DNA from: Welwitschia mirabilis
Taxonomy: Eukaryota; Gnetophyta; Gnetopsida; Welwitschiales
Length of the DNA stretch: 64,000 nucleotides
Assembly (NCBI GenBank): GCA_051453625.1
Contig: JBOZIK010000001.1
Coordinates: 248,542,688 to 248,606,687, forward strand
Direction: 5' to 3'
Shown: in pieces, positions 11,001 to 23,774 of the stretch
How positions within the stretch are numbered: position 1 is the stretch's first letter
How the letters are laid out: every line of letters begins with the position of its first letter
Notes under the pieces: model-generated
What the model saw: only the letters and a program-made list of their open reading frames with translations
Database searches by the model: none
Told to the model about the DNA's origin: nothing
Program-made: the position numbers and the translations under genes

Positions 11001-12750
11001 ATTATGAATAAGAATGAAAATGTGATATAATATTTTAATCTTATGTTTAGAAAGATAAAATTATCCAATTTGGTTTAAGTTTTAAAATTAATTTTTTTGG
11101 ACTACTTTTTATTTAGGTTATAAATTGTTTACTTTAAGATTTTAAATTAAGTAAAGAAGGTCTAGGTTGAGGTTAATTACCTTATATAGGTTTTAGAGTA
11201 TTGGCTGCATATATCATGCATGATTACTAACATTCCTCTTGAAACTCCTCTTCCTCTAAATACCTCTCCTCTTTAGCCTATAACTAGTACAAAATGTGTT
11301 TGTACTTTAGTATTAGTTATATATTATTATCTACAGATTAGTGAAAAGCATAAAATTGTGATTATAAAATTTCATATAATGTATTTTCTTTGAATTCTAT
11401 TTAGTTGTTATGTTTATTTTACTTAGAGATATAGCTTTGTATTAAGTCTATTTTACCTTATTTTGTAGTTTCTTAAAGCATACATACTATTTAGGCTGGG
11501 ATGCCTTAATTATAGACTGTTTTGTTAATTATAATGAAAACATTTTTGGAAGGACCAACATCCCTCTAATAATAATGATAAACCTAAGAATTTTAAAAGA
11601 AAAAAAATTCGAAATGATGTTACCACCAAGAAAATAATAAAATATTTAAAGATCATGTTACTATGAAAACATAAAAGAATATATATTACACTTAGAAATA
11701 GAAAGGGGAATTTTAAATTTAAAACTATTAGTAATCATACCTCTTCTTAAATATTAAACATATTAATATTTTAATTACATAATGCTTTTTGGTATTACAA
11801 TTTGATATGGAACCCATCTCTAATTATAGACTTTATAGAAACTAATATTTATTTTTATAACTAATGATGTCTTATATAAGTTTTCCTCATGTCAAGAATA
11901 TGCATTATGCTTAACTTTGAATTCTTGATTCTTGTTTGATATTTTAAGTAATTAATATTACTTATTGGGTAATTATTATAGTTTTTATATTTTCATTATT
12001 ATTTTCTGATAATTATATTATTAAATAAATAAATTAAAAAATCTACCTCAATGTTAAAAGAAAATAATTCCATTTATGTGAAGACATCCAATTTACATGG
12101 TAAAGTTATTAAATTGAGAAATTTACAAGAAGGTATAAAATAATACATAAAGGGAATATTAAATCTTTTGATTACTCATTTATTTATGTATATCATCTAA
12201 GTTAAAAAGGTAAAACTACTTTATAAAAGTAAATGACTAATGTAGTTACTAAAAGAATTGGATAAAATTTTGAGTGTACTACATTATACTATGACATTTT
12301 CTTTCTTGTATTTTATGTTGAAGGAATTAATGAATTGTGAAATTAATAAGAATGTGAATAAATACATGGACTCTTATCCTCAAACCAAGAATGATGAATA
12401 ATTAGATTTACTCTACCATGACTTTTATCCTTCTTGATATTTATAAAGTATTTAGTTTATAAAATATTCATTTTCTTTTTCATTGTACTTGGAAAAACTT
12501 GTCCTATTATGACATATGGTAAATTTAGGGTTGATACATAAAAAAATATTTATTATTTCAATGCATATTACAATTTGTTCAATAAATGTTTTAAATTTAT
12601 TAAATTTGGTTATCAGCCTATGAAGGACTAATAAGAAAATAGCATTAAAAAACGATGTTTATAATTAATATTGATAATTAAAGAAAGAGGATCACTAATC
12701 CTAGTTAGTGTATAAGTTATAAATATGATATATTTTTTTCATTCATACAA
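11000..12750. other. AT-rich stretch with no recognisable gene
   Basis: No family signature seen on either strand; stops are frequent in all frames. May contain further decayed element sequence. Confidence 0.4.
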
Positions 12751-13620
12751 TAATTTCAATTATCACTCAAGCTTAACTAATTTCATTAACCCATCTTATC
12801 CATTTCAATGTAATTAATCTCGTCCACTTTAATGTGATCGGATAACCTAATGGGTAAAGTGATGTGTGACCTATAACTAATTGAATCAAGAAATTTTGAT
12901 GTATCATTTACCTACAAATAAAGCCCTTTCCTTTCTTAAAAACTAATTTTTTTATTTTTAGGTAAGTTCGAGCCACCAAATTCTCTTTTTACTCTTTCAT
13001 TTCCTTCTCCTCTCTTCTTATCCTCTTGTTTCTTAATGTGGAGCCCAAAGAATGGAACTTAAAGCATAGAGATTGGGCCTCAAAGCTAAGGATCTTAGAG
13101 CTAAGAACTTCATCAAGTATTCATTAATCTTCATCAATCGAAATACTCCAATCATTACTTTTTGAGGTAGCTTTTTTCTATTTGTGGTATTCTTATGTTA
13201 TCTCCTTTTGTTAAGAAAATTTGTGGCATAATTAAGTATTGTATTAGAGCATTGCATTAGATTATCATAATATTTATTCTATTAAAATTATTCTTTTCAT
13301 TTAACTAAAACTAATATTAAGAGGATATCTGTAGGATCTTTTTACATGCTTGGTTAATGGAATTATCAATGGAATATTTTGACTAAGTGACCAAGGGATT
13401 TACCATAATATTTGGCTATCCATGTTTTATGGTGTATTATTGGTTTATTTTTATAGTTGCATTATATGTAATATACACATTAGAATCATATTATAAGGGT
13501 GAATTATCTGACCCTTAATCGCATTTAAACTAGGTAGTACTTCATGTTAGTCTAAAGGCTTATTGAATTTGTTTACCTTTACTTAATCCTGTGCATTGAT
13601 TTTTAAGTTAACATTAGACT
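12750..13620 (+). mobile_element. LTR-like region, same style as the 28-31.7 kb units
   Basis: Contains landmarks in the order seen in the reverse complement of the 28-31.7 kb LTR-like units: gatcggataacc and tgacctataactaattg; caaataaagcccttt (TATA-like); a pyrimidine-rich stretch; cttagagctaag; then gcattagatta. Similarity is judged by eye and ends are not defined. Confidence 0.3.
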
Positions 13621-16600
13621 TTTATTACTAAAAAAATATTTTATATTACTTAGAATAACTACATTAGATATTTGTATTAAATTTTGTTAGCCACAGTTTC
13701 TTAGATTTATATATGAATTTTTATGTTCTTCTTTAGATAAAGTTCATTTTTTTGAAATTGGTAACATACATTAAGGAGACCATAACTCATTAAATGTTAC
13801 TTATAATTTAAAATTTTTTTTATAATTCTAGGATTTAATCAAAATAATAAAATTCTTATAATATGATTTTTTTAAGAGCTAATAATTTTTTATAAATTAC
13901 TTATTAAAATAATTATAAAAATACATGTACAAATAGTAAATATTTAATTATAGATTATAAAATTAATAAAAGGTATTTTATACTAAATGGATAGTCTAGA
14001 CTATAGATAATTAAATAATATTTACAAATAATCTTAAAACCTTTATAGTCTAGTATGGTATGATAACAATTTTAAAAATTTATTTAGTTTTGACACTCAA
14101 CATAGGATTTTAAAAATGTATTTATAGTTATTAAAATTTGCTAAAGTTAATTTTTAGAAATTTCATAATTATTTTATTTTTATAAATATTCTAATAATTT
14201 ATTCATACCTTTATAAATAATTAATTCTTAATTTTTAATTACAAAACCCTTTAAAAGGCAAAAAATATCTAGTTAATTATACAAATTGTATTTAATAAAA
14301 ATATGTTAATAATGTTAGAGTTTAAGATGTATAATAATTAAACTAAGTTTATGTTATATCATTTGTATTAATTTATTTTCTAATAAATAATAATATATGC
14401 CTTTCTTATTACAATCTTATTCTTGAATACTAATTGAATTTCCTAATTTAGGATAAGTTAAGTTAACCAATTAGTTTTTCCTTTTCCCTCTAAAGGTAAT
14501 ATGTACTTTAATGTTGTTCTAATTTTATAAAATTATTAATAGTTCTCATTTCTATATAAAATCATTTTCTTTTTTATTTACTATTATCTCAATAAATATT
14601 TTTATAAATATATGAGGACTTTCATTTTGGCAATCTGGTCAATCTAATTGGTTCTTTTGATTGTCATCCCCTTTGTTCATTTTATAGATACGTGAACTTT
14701 AAGTAAGTATTACATCTTAGGCTTCTATTTTTATATTCATTAATCATAGTATTATGTTATAAAGTTTCTCATTAAACTTGAAGAAGGAGTTTAAAGAGAA
14801 GTATAGTTTCATGTGTGGAATATTTTTATTTTTTTTTTAAACAACTCCAAAGTAAAGATATGATTTATCTGGAAGTTATAACTATGTAAAGTGAAAACAA
14901 GATATTTGTAATATCTATGTAAAATGAAAACAATATATTTGTGATGTCCTAATTCCATTATTATAGTTTCAAAAGCAATTTTTTTCTAATATACCAAATG
15001 AAGATCATGTTTGTTTGTCTTTTCTTCTATGTGTAGTTGTCTGTAATGAAATAAACCTAATGAAGGCCTATTTTTTTTTTAGTTAGTGAAAAATAAATAT
15101 ACATATTAGTTAGTATATGTTTTAATTTATATGGTATCTTCATTAATGAATTAAGATAATCCTAATTACATTTATCCATGTACTTGGATTTCATCATCAA
15201 GGTGGTTTGCATTACATTTTTTAATATAAACCCTTTTAGAAGTGGATCGAATTATTAATCTTCTAATCTCCCCATGTATGAACTTATTTAAACTTAAAAT
15301 TCTAATCCCTTAGTAATAAAGTATCATCTTGCATCATAATGATATTTTTGAAGGAAGTATGGATTACTTGTAAGAATGCATTCATTTCATGTATCACTTG
15401 TTACTTTTTTAATAGTATATCAAGTGAAATCTAGGCCTATGAAGTAAAGCCCAGTAATAATTTTTTAGTTTAGAAATAAAAGTAGAACCAACTCAAATCT
15501 AAGCGATAATTAGATATCATGTTTATATTAAAACAAGTTAATGTCTCATTAACTATATACAAGATATTCCGATGTGATGAAAAACTAGGAGAAATATAAG
15601 ACACATAACTAACATCATTATTGTTTATAAACTATAATAATCTTTTTATTAAAAAATACAATGTCTATTTTTTCTAAATGCACATAATACTAAGAGAATA
15701 TATACAAAAATTGATCCTAAATTTCACTAAGTATTTTAATTATTTCAAATTCAAAATAAATGATTCTTACTAAGAGTAATTTAGTTGGGGTATTATAATC
15801 TTTTCCAAAAAAAATACAATTTTTATGTGAGAATTTTAGAAATTTGGCATTTAAATATAACATAATAGTCCTCAATATTATTTATCATTCATCTAAGATG
15901 ATTTCCTCAGTATCTAGTTTAGTACCAAAAAAATTATCAAACCAAATATTAAGGCCTTCTTTTAAGATTGCTCTTATGCTTTAGTTTTTCCTACAAATAA
16001 TTTATTCATTATTCGATACATTTTTCATCTTCATTACATTCTAATTGTATTCATCATTAGGTGTAGCAATGATGCAATCATTACCTTTGTCCTTATTAGT
16101 TTGAATTCCATTATTGTTATCTTTAGGTATTTTTCACTATTATTTTAGCATTTGACATTATCATTGTTTGCCATGTTATCCTATTAATTTTTATTTTATT
16201 CTCTTCTAAACTATTTAAAAGAACCCTAATGATAAGCCTGTAATTTAACTAAAAATAGTATAAAAAAATTAACTAGTTTCAATAAAATGCTTAAAAATAA
16301 ACCCTTACATTAACAAAATGATAAAAAAACATACAACTAAATTACCACATCTACACATAGACTTTAATCATTAATAATTTTTATATGGAGATTACTTTTT
16401 TTTTTCTACTTTTGACTCAAATAAAGATTTTTATTACTTTATAAGAACACGTACTTTATCAGGAATGACTATTCTTAGCAAAAACATGTTCTAATAGTTA
16501 CTCTACTTTTAAATAATAATTTACATTATAAGGGGAAAGAAAAGTAACTAGAGCAAAAACAAAGATTGATTATGTGCACCAATTATTCCTAATTGATTCA

Positions 16601-16900
16601 CAATCTTAATATTAACTCTAGTTAATATCGATATTAAGATCAAGAAAAGACATCATGCAACTTTTCCAAATTATGCACTTCAGCAACAAATGTTATTTTT
16701 AGAATAACCCAACTTGTATTACTTATCAAGAAAATACAATAATTATCCACTTCCTATGGTTGCACAATAAGTACAGTATCTTAGGAAGTCACTTTACAGT
16801 TCTTTCAATATGATCTCTTCATCTTAGATGTGCTTTCTAGCTTTTATGTAGGACTCCCAAAAAGATCCTTATGTCTAATTTATAAGGCATATTTATAGGT
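13620..16900. other. AT-rich stretch with no recognisable gene
   Basis: Low-complexity AT-rich DNA with no open frame or motif I can assign. Poly-T runs and short direct repeats only (for example aaagtgaaaacaa... near 14,890 and 14,920). Confidence 0.45.
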
Positions 16901-17117
16901 TTAGTTGTAGTGAGTTTGTTATTCTTTCTTTTGTGCCAACTATCTAGCGGTTACAACTGCTTTTCCTTTTTGTAACATGGATCCACCTAACTGACCTACA
17001 TCAGAAACTTAGCTTATAATAATACATAAGATATTGTAATAATATCACGACATATTACTAACATTTTAACATATTCTTCATTAATTTAGTAAGAACATAG
17101 CATAAATGTACATCTAT

Positions 17118-19320
17118 TCTGAGTCACTAGTATCCCCCATACTTAGACATTTGCTAGTCCTCTTACAATTTAAATTATTTTTTTGTTATTTTGTTTTCTT
17201 CTTTTCAGCTATATCTAATTCTAATTTATCCTATAACTTTTTCATTTCTTTCAACTTATTTATTNNNNNNNNNNNNNNNNNNNNNNNNNNNNNNNNNNNN
17301 NNNNNNNNNNNNNNNNNNNNNNNNNNNNNNNNNNNNNNNNNNNNNNNNNNNNNNNNNNNNNNNNCTTTCAACTTATTTATTACCTCAATTTACTCCTTAA
17401 AAAGGGCTAGATCATCTAAATTTATATTTTCTTGATTTAATTAAGGTACATTTGGTAGCTCTCCTTTTGATTTTTTACCTTCTTTAGTAGTTGAAATCTT
17501 CTTTGATTTCAGAGGCTGAGTATGAGAGGATTTTCTAGATTCCTCTAATCAAGAAGAAATTCTAATTAGAATAGTTTGAATGCCTTCTCCTTCTTCCATT
17601 TTGGAGAAAATGTATATAAAGATTTCTCTGAGCATTCTATTACGATTCAAAAGCTAATTTCTTTAATTTTTCAGAGAGTTAAAATTCTACTCAGTAATTG
17701 AAAAAAGACAAATGTCTTTCTTGAAACCTTCATAGACTAGAAGGAGTTTACTCATTGCCTTCTAATGATGTCCTTTAAATGCTTTACTATTAATAGTATT
17801 TACCTCTTCTAAGGCTTGGTTGAATACCCAGGTGATTTTCTCCCATCCTTTTTTTTTTCTTCTTTATGATTTCATTTATAACATTTTCACAACCATCAAA
17901 GTAAGCATATAGTTTTAGGGGAAAAAAGTGCATGCTCCTTGGTACCTTCAATTTTTACTTCCCAAATCCTATTCTTTTTCCCATTCAATCTTCTAAAAGT
18001 TTATTTTCATAAAGAAGTTTGCTATTTTTTTCTTTTTTTTTGAGTTTTTTAATTAATCCTGACTAGCTAAAAAACCAACATCTCTTTGATGAATCCAAAA
18101 TTTGATGCAAAAAATCTTTGTATCTATTATAGGTGTTTGTTGTAAAGTAGGTTATAGGATTCTTTCTGATATTGGAGATAATTCATTATTCAAAAGATTT
18201 AATAGACTCTATTCTAATGAAGAATAATCATTGGATGTAGAAGAAGAAGGAGTTAATTCCATCTTTTCTTAAATAAAAGCAATGATTCTTTTCTACATTA
18301 AAATTTTCTTCTACTTAATCTATACTTGATCTAAGGCTTCTATTCATTTTTACCTATATTTATTATTTTTCTCTTAAACTTTCATATAATTTTCACTCAT
18401 CCCCCTCAAATCCATATAAATTTTCTCTAGATATTCTTTATTTAAAAGGACAAGTGATTCGTTATGCATGAAATTAATGAATTCTTATTGCATTTTGATG
18501 TAATTGGTATCATAATATTTACTATAAGTTATGCTTTCTAGAAGTTCAAATAAAAAATATTCTTTATTGGTAGGGGCAATCTATAGCTTTTCTCTTTGCT
18601 CTTTGAGTTCTTGCTCTAATTCCTCAACTTGAGATTAAGATTTATATAGAGAAGAACTATCTGACTTTTGGGATTTGAAATGTAAGATTAATTTCTCCTC
18701 TAATTGTTGCTTCTCTTCATTTGCTTTATCACATTCCTTTTGCCAAAAATAAATTTTGTCTTTGCAAAATTCATTATGTAATTCCAAATATTTAACTTTT
18801 CCTTTAAATTATGATCTTCTTCCTATAGCTAATTCGTTTTTGGTAGGAATGCTATTAAAGAATTTATAGTGGTACATAAAGAATACATCTTATCTTCTTC
18901 CATTGATTTTGTAAAGGATTCTATTTCTTTTTGTAGCCTTAACTACTACAAATTAAATGTATCTATTTATTTTTTTAAAGGCCCTAGGGCTTGGATTTAA
19001 ATTTGCATTACTAGCTGATTGGTTGAAGGTGCCTCTTCTATTCCTCAAATACTAAAGGGTGTTGGAACCAAAACTTTAAATAAGGATGTAATTGAAATCC
19101 ATTCTACTTCTTCTTCTTAGAAAGAATTATGAAATATTTCTATCTGAAATAATCCTTCCAATTAGTAATGGAAATCCCACTCCAACCTTTATAATTTTGG
19201 TGGTGTTTCTAATTCTTGACACTGATTTACATAAATATTAAAGGATGATGAATCCAATATTAATATTTCCATTAGAGGGATCTTTAATGGTAGTCATTAA
19301 GAGTACTCTAAGTATTCTCA
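17118..19320 (-). pseudogene. Long decayed reading frame of an unknown coiled-coil protein
   Basis: Read on the minus strand, a single frame gives protein-like sequence for about 700 codons. N-terminal segments are LEWDFHY, LEGLFQIEIFHNSF and VLVPTPFSI. The middle has GIEEAPSTNQLVMQI, LRLQKEIESFTKSMEEDK and LKEKLNIWNYIMNF, and a heptad-like part, QVEELEQELKEQREKL. Then come WEKITWVFNQALEEVN and MSKLLLVYEGFKKDIC, and an end reading LSMGDTSDSE. Some 40 in-frame stops, mostly TAA/TAG, sit in places where Gln or Trp would suit. The frame is kept across the 100-N gap at 17,265-17,364 if the 17-base duplicated flank is collapsed. I do not recognise the family. A retrotransposon accessory ORF is the simplest guess; a decayed host gene is possible. 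Confidence 0.55.
17265..17364. other. 100-N gap with duplicated flanks
   Basis: The 17 bases ctttcaacttatttatt lie on both sides of the Ns, so the gap is probably two overlapping contig ends that were not merged. Confidence 0.8.
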
Positions 19321-20183
19321 TGTCCTTTTTCTTATTGATTATTAGGTCTACGTTAGAGGATACTATTCTAGGAATAACAAATACCTCAAGACCCCTTGCC
19401 TTATCAATGTCTACTTATCTATCTTTATTAGTGATACTATGAAAATGTTTCAGATACAAGGTGGTGTCCTCATTTTTATATGTTTTTGATAATAATCTTG
19501 TACTCGATGGTACTCTAATTGATTTCATCTTGTAAAATCTATATTGGTACATTATTGACTGATGAGTATAATATTGGCAATTTCTCTAAAAATGTCATGT
19601 TTTTATAAAAAGAGTGTACTTCTTTATTATTGAAATTTTCTGAAAATGTTAACAAGTTCCACCAGTTGAGTTCAATTATTTGTTGTTTGAGTCCAATGAA
19701 ACTAGAGTCTTTAATATGTTTTTCAAAATTTGAACTAGGAATAATTTTAACTTCTATTAAAAATATTTTACAGTTTATCTTTGAAGATCAATTTCTTTCT
19801 TGTGAGAAATGCTTATACAAGAATTGTCATTAAACTTCAAGTGCTCATCTAGTATCTTATTAAAGAAAATAGATTGCATTTTAAAGTACTAAAAGTGTTT
19901 AACTATGTAAAGGAACACTCTTAATCTAAATGCTTTTTTCTAAAATAACGTTGTACCTATAAAAGAGAGTACAAAGGAGGTTTCCATGATGTTTTCACAC
20001 AGAAGATGAAAAAGAAAATTATTCACTAAAAATAAGCTTGGAATAAATAATTTACTAGTCACAACTTTTATTTATAGAATTTTTGAGCTCTCTGCCATAT
20101 GTTGAAGCTTGACTTGTTATATTTTTTGATGAAGGGGTGGTGAAGTTATTAAAGGAAATAAAGGATGTAACATTTGCATAAAT

Positions 20184-20201
20184 ATGCACCATTATCAGGA
20201 A
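20184..20201 (+). other. Primer-binding site, tRNA-Asp type, deaminated
   Basis: The 18 bases correspond to the tRNA-Asp primer site TGGCGCCGTTGTCGGGGA used by Athila/Tat gypsy elements. Five of the seven differences are G-to-A; the first two bases also differ. It is followed by a leader (ggagtttgagaattatcatt) similar to that after the primer site at 52,584. Confidence 0.5.
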
Positions 20202-21060
20202 AGGCTATAAGGAGTTTGAGAATTATCATTACCTAGTCAAGTGCTTTGGATTTCAATTTAGGTATTTGTTTATGGTAATATTGTATTATTATTATAAATA
20301 TCATAGTTTTTTTTTCAAAATTTTCCATGTTTTTCATTTTCATCCCATGTTTTTTGAGCTTGTTATCTTGTCTAACATCTAGATGACATAGGGGATGATA
20401 GCATAAGGTTTGATTTTTTTGAGATTTTTCATACTTTTTACTTTTGATTTTTTTCCCAAAAAAAAAAGTGCTATTGTCTTCTGGATCATCTAGATGACAT
20501 AGGCAATGACTATCAGTTTTATGTTTGATTTTGTTTCTTCTTTCTCTATGTTTAGTTTTCTGTTTTCTATTTTTTATGTAGTATTAGTCTAAGTAATTAT
20601 TCAGATAATGAAAGTGATGACATTACAAAAATATCATTAAGCATGCAAGGAGAAGTATACTTTGATACAATATCAGAGAAGGTTTGGTTTACATCAAACT
20701 TAACCTAGGTATGCATCCCCCAAGTACTTAAATAATTTTAAGAATCGAATAAAATTTTTTTAAGTTTCATTATATCACAATATGATTTTTTAAGAAAGAG
20801 ATAGTATATAAATGAATCATTTTTTTAATTTATTTTGAGTATAATGGAAAAGCAAAAATAAGTAGCATCATCTAATACCCCAACCATGATAAGAACTTCT
20901 AATGCAAATACATCTAATGCAAATACAAATTTTATACCTAATGGAGTAAAAAAAGTGATTAATGAAGAAACTGAAGATACTTATCAAGTCAATGATCATA
21001 GAACTAAAACTTATATAGAAGGAGTTTCACTCTTAGAATAAAACTTATAGAGTGGAAAGA
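20202..21060 (+). mobile_element. Retroelement leader and start of its first ORF (truncated)
   Basis: Leader similar to 52,602-52,970, including tttaggtattt, tataaatatcat and two copies of catctagatg (20,376 and 20,487). An ATG at 20,844 opens a frame of about 65 codons with one TAA at codon 6. It includes NTPTMIRTSNANTSNANTNF and INEETEDTYQVNDH, ending TAA at 21,039-21,041. The sequence then runs into a microsatellite and a gap. Asn-rich, like the frame at 53.5-54.5 kb. Not a recognised domain; probably the gag-like N-terminus. Confidence 0.4.
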
Positions 21061-21124
21061 ATTCTATTGACACATCTTTCTCTATAATTGTATATTCCAT
21101 TTAATGAAAAAGAAAAGAAAGAAT

Positions 21125-21128
<4 letters not shown>

Positions 21129-21205
<77 letters not shown>

Positions 21206-21860
21206 NNNNNNNNNNNNNNNNNNNNNNNNNNNNNNNNNNNNNNNNNNNNNNNNNNNNNNNNNNNNNNNNNNNNNNNNNNNNNNNNNNNNNNNNNNNNNNN
21301 NNNNNNNNNNNNNNNNNNNNNNNNNNNNNNNNNNNNNNNNNNNNNNNNNNNNNNNNNNNNNNNNNNNNNNNNNNNNNNNNNNNNNNNNNNNNNNNNNNNN
21401 NNNNNNNNNNNNNNNNNNNNNNNNNNNNNNNNNNNNNNNNNNNNNNNNNNNNNNNNNNNNNNNNNNNNNNNNNNNNNNNNNNNNNNNNNNNNNNNNNNNN
21501 NNNNNNNNNNNNNNNNNNNNNNNNNNNNNNNNNNNNNNNNNNNNNNNNNNNNNNNNNNNNNNNNNNNNNNNNNNNNNNNNNNNNNNNNNNNNNNNNNNNN
21601 NNNNNNNNNNNNNNNNNNNNNNNNNNNNNNNNNNNNNNNNNNNNNNNNNNNNNNNNNNNNNNNNNNNNNNNNNNNNNNNNNNNNNNNNNNNNNNNNNNNN
21701 NNNNNNNNNNNNNNNNNNNNNNNNNNNNNNNNNNNNNNNNNNNNNNNNNNNNNNNNNNNNNNNNNNNNNNNNNNNNNNNNNNNNNNNNNNNNNNNNNNNN
21801 NNNNNNNNNNNNNNNNNNNNNNNNNNNNNNNNNNNNNNNNNNNNNNNNNNNNNNNNNNNN

Positions 21861-21930
<70 letters not shown>
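21129..21930. repeat. (AT)n(TG)n microsatellite spanning a 655-N gap
   Basis: AT repeats (21,129-21,158) pass into TG repeats to 21,205, then Ns 21,206-21,860, then TG repeats to 21,930. Cys-Val and His-Thr frames across it are artefacts of the dinucleotide repeat. Confidence 0.95.
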
Positions 21931-21932
<2 letters not shown>

Positions 21933-22189
21933 ATGATAATAAAGAAATAAATAATATGCTATAAGATTTGACTTTTAAGAAAGAAAAATGAATGCTATTC
22001 AAATTATAAAAATTATTATTTGATAGGTAAAAGTGTCTCTCACAAGAATTAGTAAGACTTCAAGAAAGAAAAATTTATGAATGATAAGAATAACTGAGTG
22101 ATGAAGGAAAATGAAGATATCTATGCAATCATTTATCTTGTATTTAAAAAAAAAACAAGAGGAAGAATAAAGAGAAATGTCCTACCATA

Positions 22190-23464
22190 AGTACACTAAG
22201 GAAAATATTCTAGAGAGGGGCCTTTGATAGGGTAATAAGGTAGCTATGAGAACTTTACAAAGGGATCAATTGGCTATGATCTAAGTTTATACCTCTGTGG
22301 GTCCTTATTCCTATGAAAGTGATTGCACACTTCTCATTTCAAAAATATTTATTAAAATAAAGGCTCTTTAGCTTGAAATTATAAAGAAGACAATCACTCT
22401 CTAGGTGTCATCTAAGGAACGCTTAGCCCCTAATATTTTCTTTAACCAAGTGAACCTCAAAAGGAAAAGTAAATATTGCATAAGATACCATTGTTTTATT
22501 TTAACATTTAGATCATTTAAATAAATGTATCTTTATTCTATTTATCTTAAAGTAATAAATTCTTATAAAGATAAAAGAGCTAGACATTTAATTGATTTTC
22601 ATAATTTGGCATTACCTAAGTGAGTACTAGAATTAAAGTATCCAATGCTTATAATAAAACACTTTTTATTTCATAATGTAGCTAAAAACAACCCTTATGT
22701 TTTATAATAAATACAGTTTCAACCAAAAATACATTTATTCTATAAAAGTAGGTAAAGCTAGAGAGATAGAAACTAAAGAAAAAAGGTGAAAGTAATTGAA
22801 CTTAATCCCATAAGATCTCAAAAAAACTGATCCCTATATTTGTTTTTCCTCTTAGACCTTCTCTTAGTAGAAGTTTCTACTAGAGAAAGAAAAAGTAGGT
22901 GGCGTGAGAAGTCAGTAAGAATCCCAATCTCTATAGCATGGACATTCCAAAAGTTCTAATAAGCTGAGTCATCTGAGGGTTCCCATCTTTTTAGGTAATC
23001 CTTATTAAAAGAAAGAGAAGAGAGAATTAGAGCTAGATTATTACCTTCCATTTGCCACTTTAACTCATGAATCTAACATACAAAATTCCCTAAGAAAGGA
23101 TCATACCTATTACACTAATTAGTTAGGGTAGAATTTAGCTTAGTAGCCTAGATTCTCAAATATTCTATACATAAGTGATGAGCTACAAGGTTAAAATAGG
23201 ATGGAATTTCCTAATGACTGAATTTATTCCTTCCATTCTTTTAGAAGATGTCATCCAATCATTGAGTACCTTAGAAACTAAACCATAGGAAGGAAGATTA
23301 GGAGTGTAAATACTTTTCACAGAAGTCTAGGGAGAATACTCTCCTATACCAATAATGTTCATTACTATTTGAGAGGATTCTAAGCTAAATAGGTAGCATT
23401 TAAACTTCTTAATGGGGGGAGGCGTAGCAAGAGGAGTCAGTAGGTTATTGGAATTGGAGGCCAT
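22190..23464 (-). pseudogene. Decayed reading frame of a second unknown protein
   Basis: The ATG at 23,464 opens MASNSNNLLTPLATPPPIKK, CYLFSLESSQIVMNIIGIGE and LNDWMTSSKRMEGINSVIRK. After one frameshift near 23,200 it continues NRYDPFLGNFV, IHELKWQMEGNN, DYLKRWEPSDDSAY, NFWNVHAIEIGILTDFSRH and TKRRSKRKNKYRDQFF. Beyond that, weaker but protein-like sequence runs to about 22,190 (QAKEPLF, PYYPIKGPSLEYFP). Stops are few for this base composition (about six in the first 220 codons). Not a family I recognise. It has the same orientation as the 17.1-19.3 kb frame and could be the upstream part of one gene, now split by the insertion at 19.3-22.1 kb. Confidence 0.5.
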
Positions 23465-23585
23465 TTCTAATCTAGTAATTAAGAGAATTTAATTCAGTTT
23501 CGGAAATTTATACTAAATTAAATTGTTCAAGGCATTTTAATATATCTATACCTACAAAGTACTAGCAAAGAAAATCATTATAATT

Positions 23586-23774
23586 TTAGGTTTGAGTGAG
23601 TCTTAGGAACACTTGATATGCATATTTATGAACTATTAGAGAAGATCTGTTTGATCCAAAAAAATTGGGATCAAACTCTACTTCTTCTAACTGAACTACA
23701 AATGCCATGCCAATTGTGAATTTATCCCCAACTGGCTTAACTAATTTAAAGGATCTTCTCCAAGTAACCATCAT
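23586..23774 (-). CDS. Intact 62-codon frame of unknown function
   Basis: Starts MMVTWRRSFKLVKPVGDKFT and runs without a stop through VVQLEEVEFDPNFF to FLRLTQT. It is richer in G and C than its neighbours. It lies 120 bases upstream of the ATG of the decayed frame at 22,190-23,464 and is in the same orientation, so it may be a leader exon or an upstream part of that gene. No known domain. Confidence 0.25.
   Translation of the reverse strand: MMVTWRRSFKLVKPVGDKFTIGMAFVVQLEEVEFDPNFFGSNRSSLIVHKYAYQVFLRLTQT

Noticed and set aside
21101-21964. Long open frames of alternating Cys-Val or His-Thr
   Set aside because: They arise from the TG/CA microsatellite and the Ns between its two parts.
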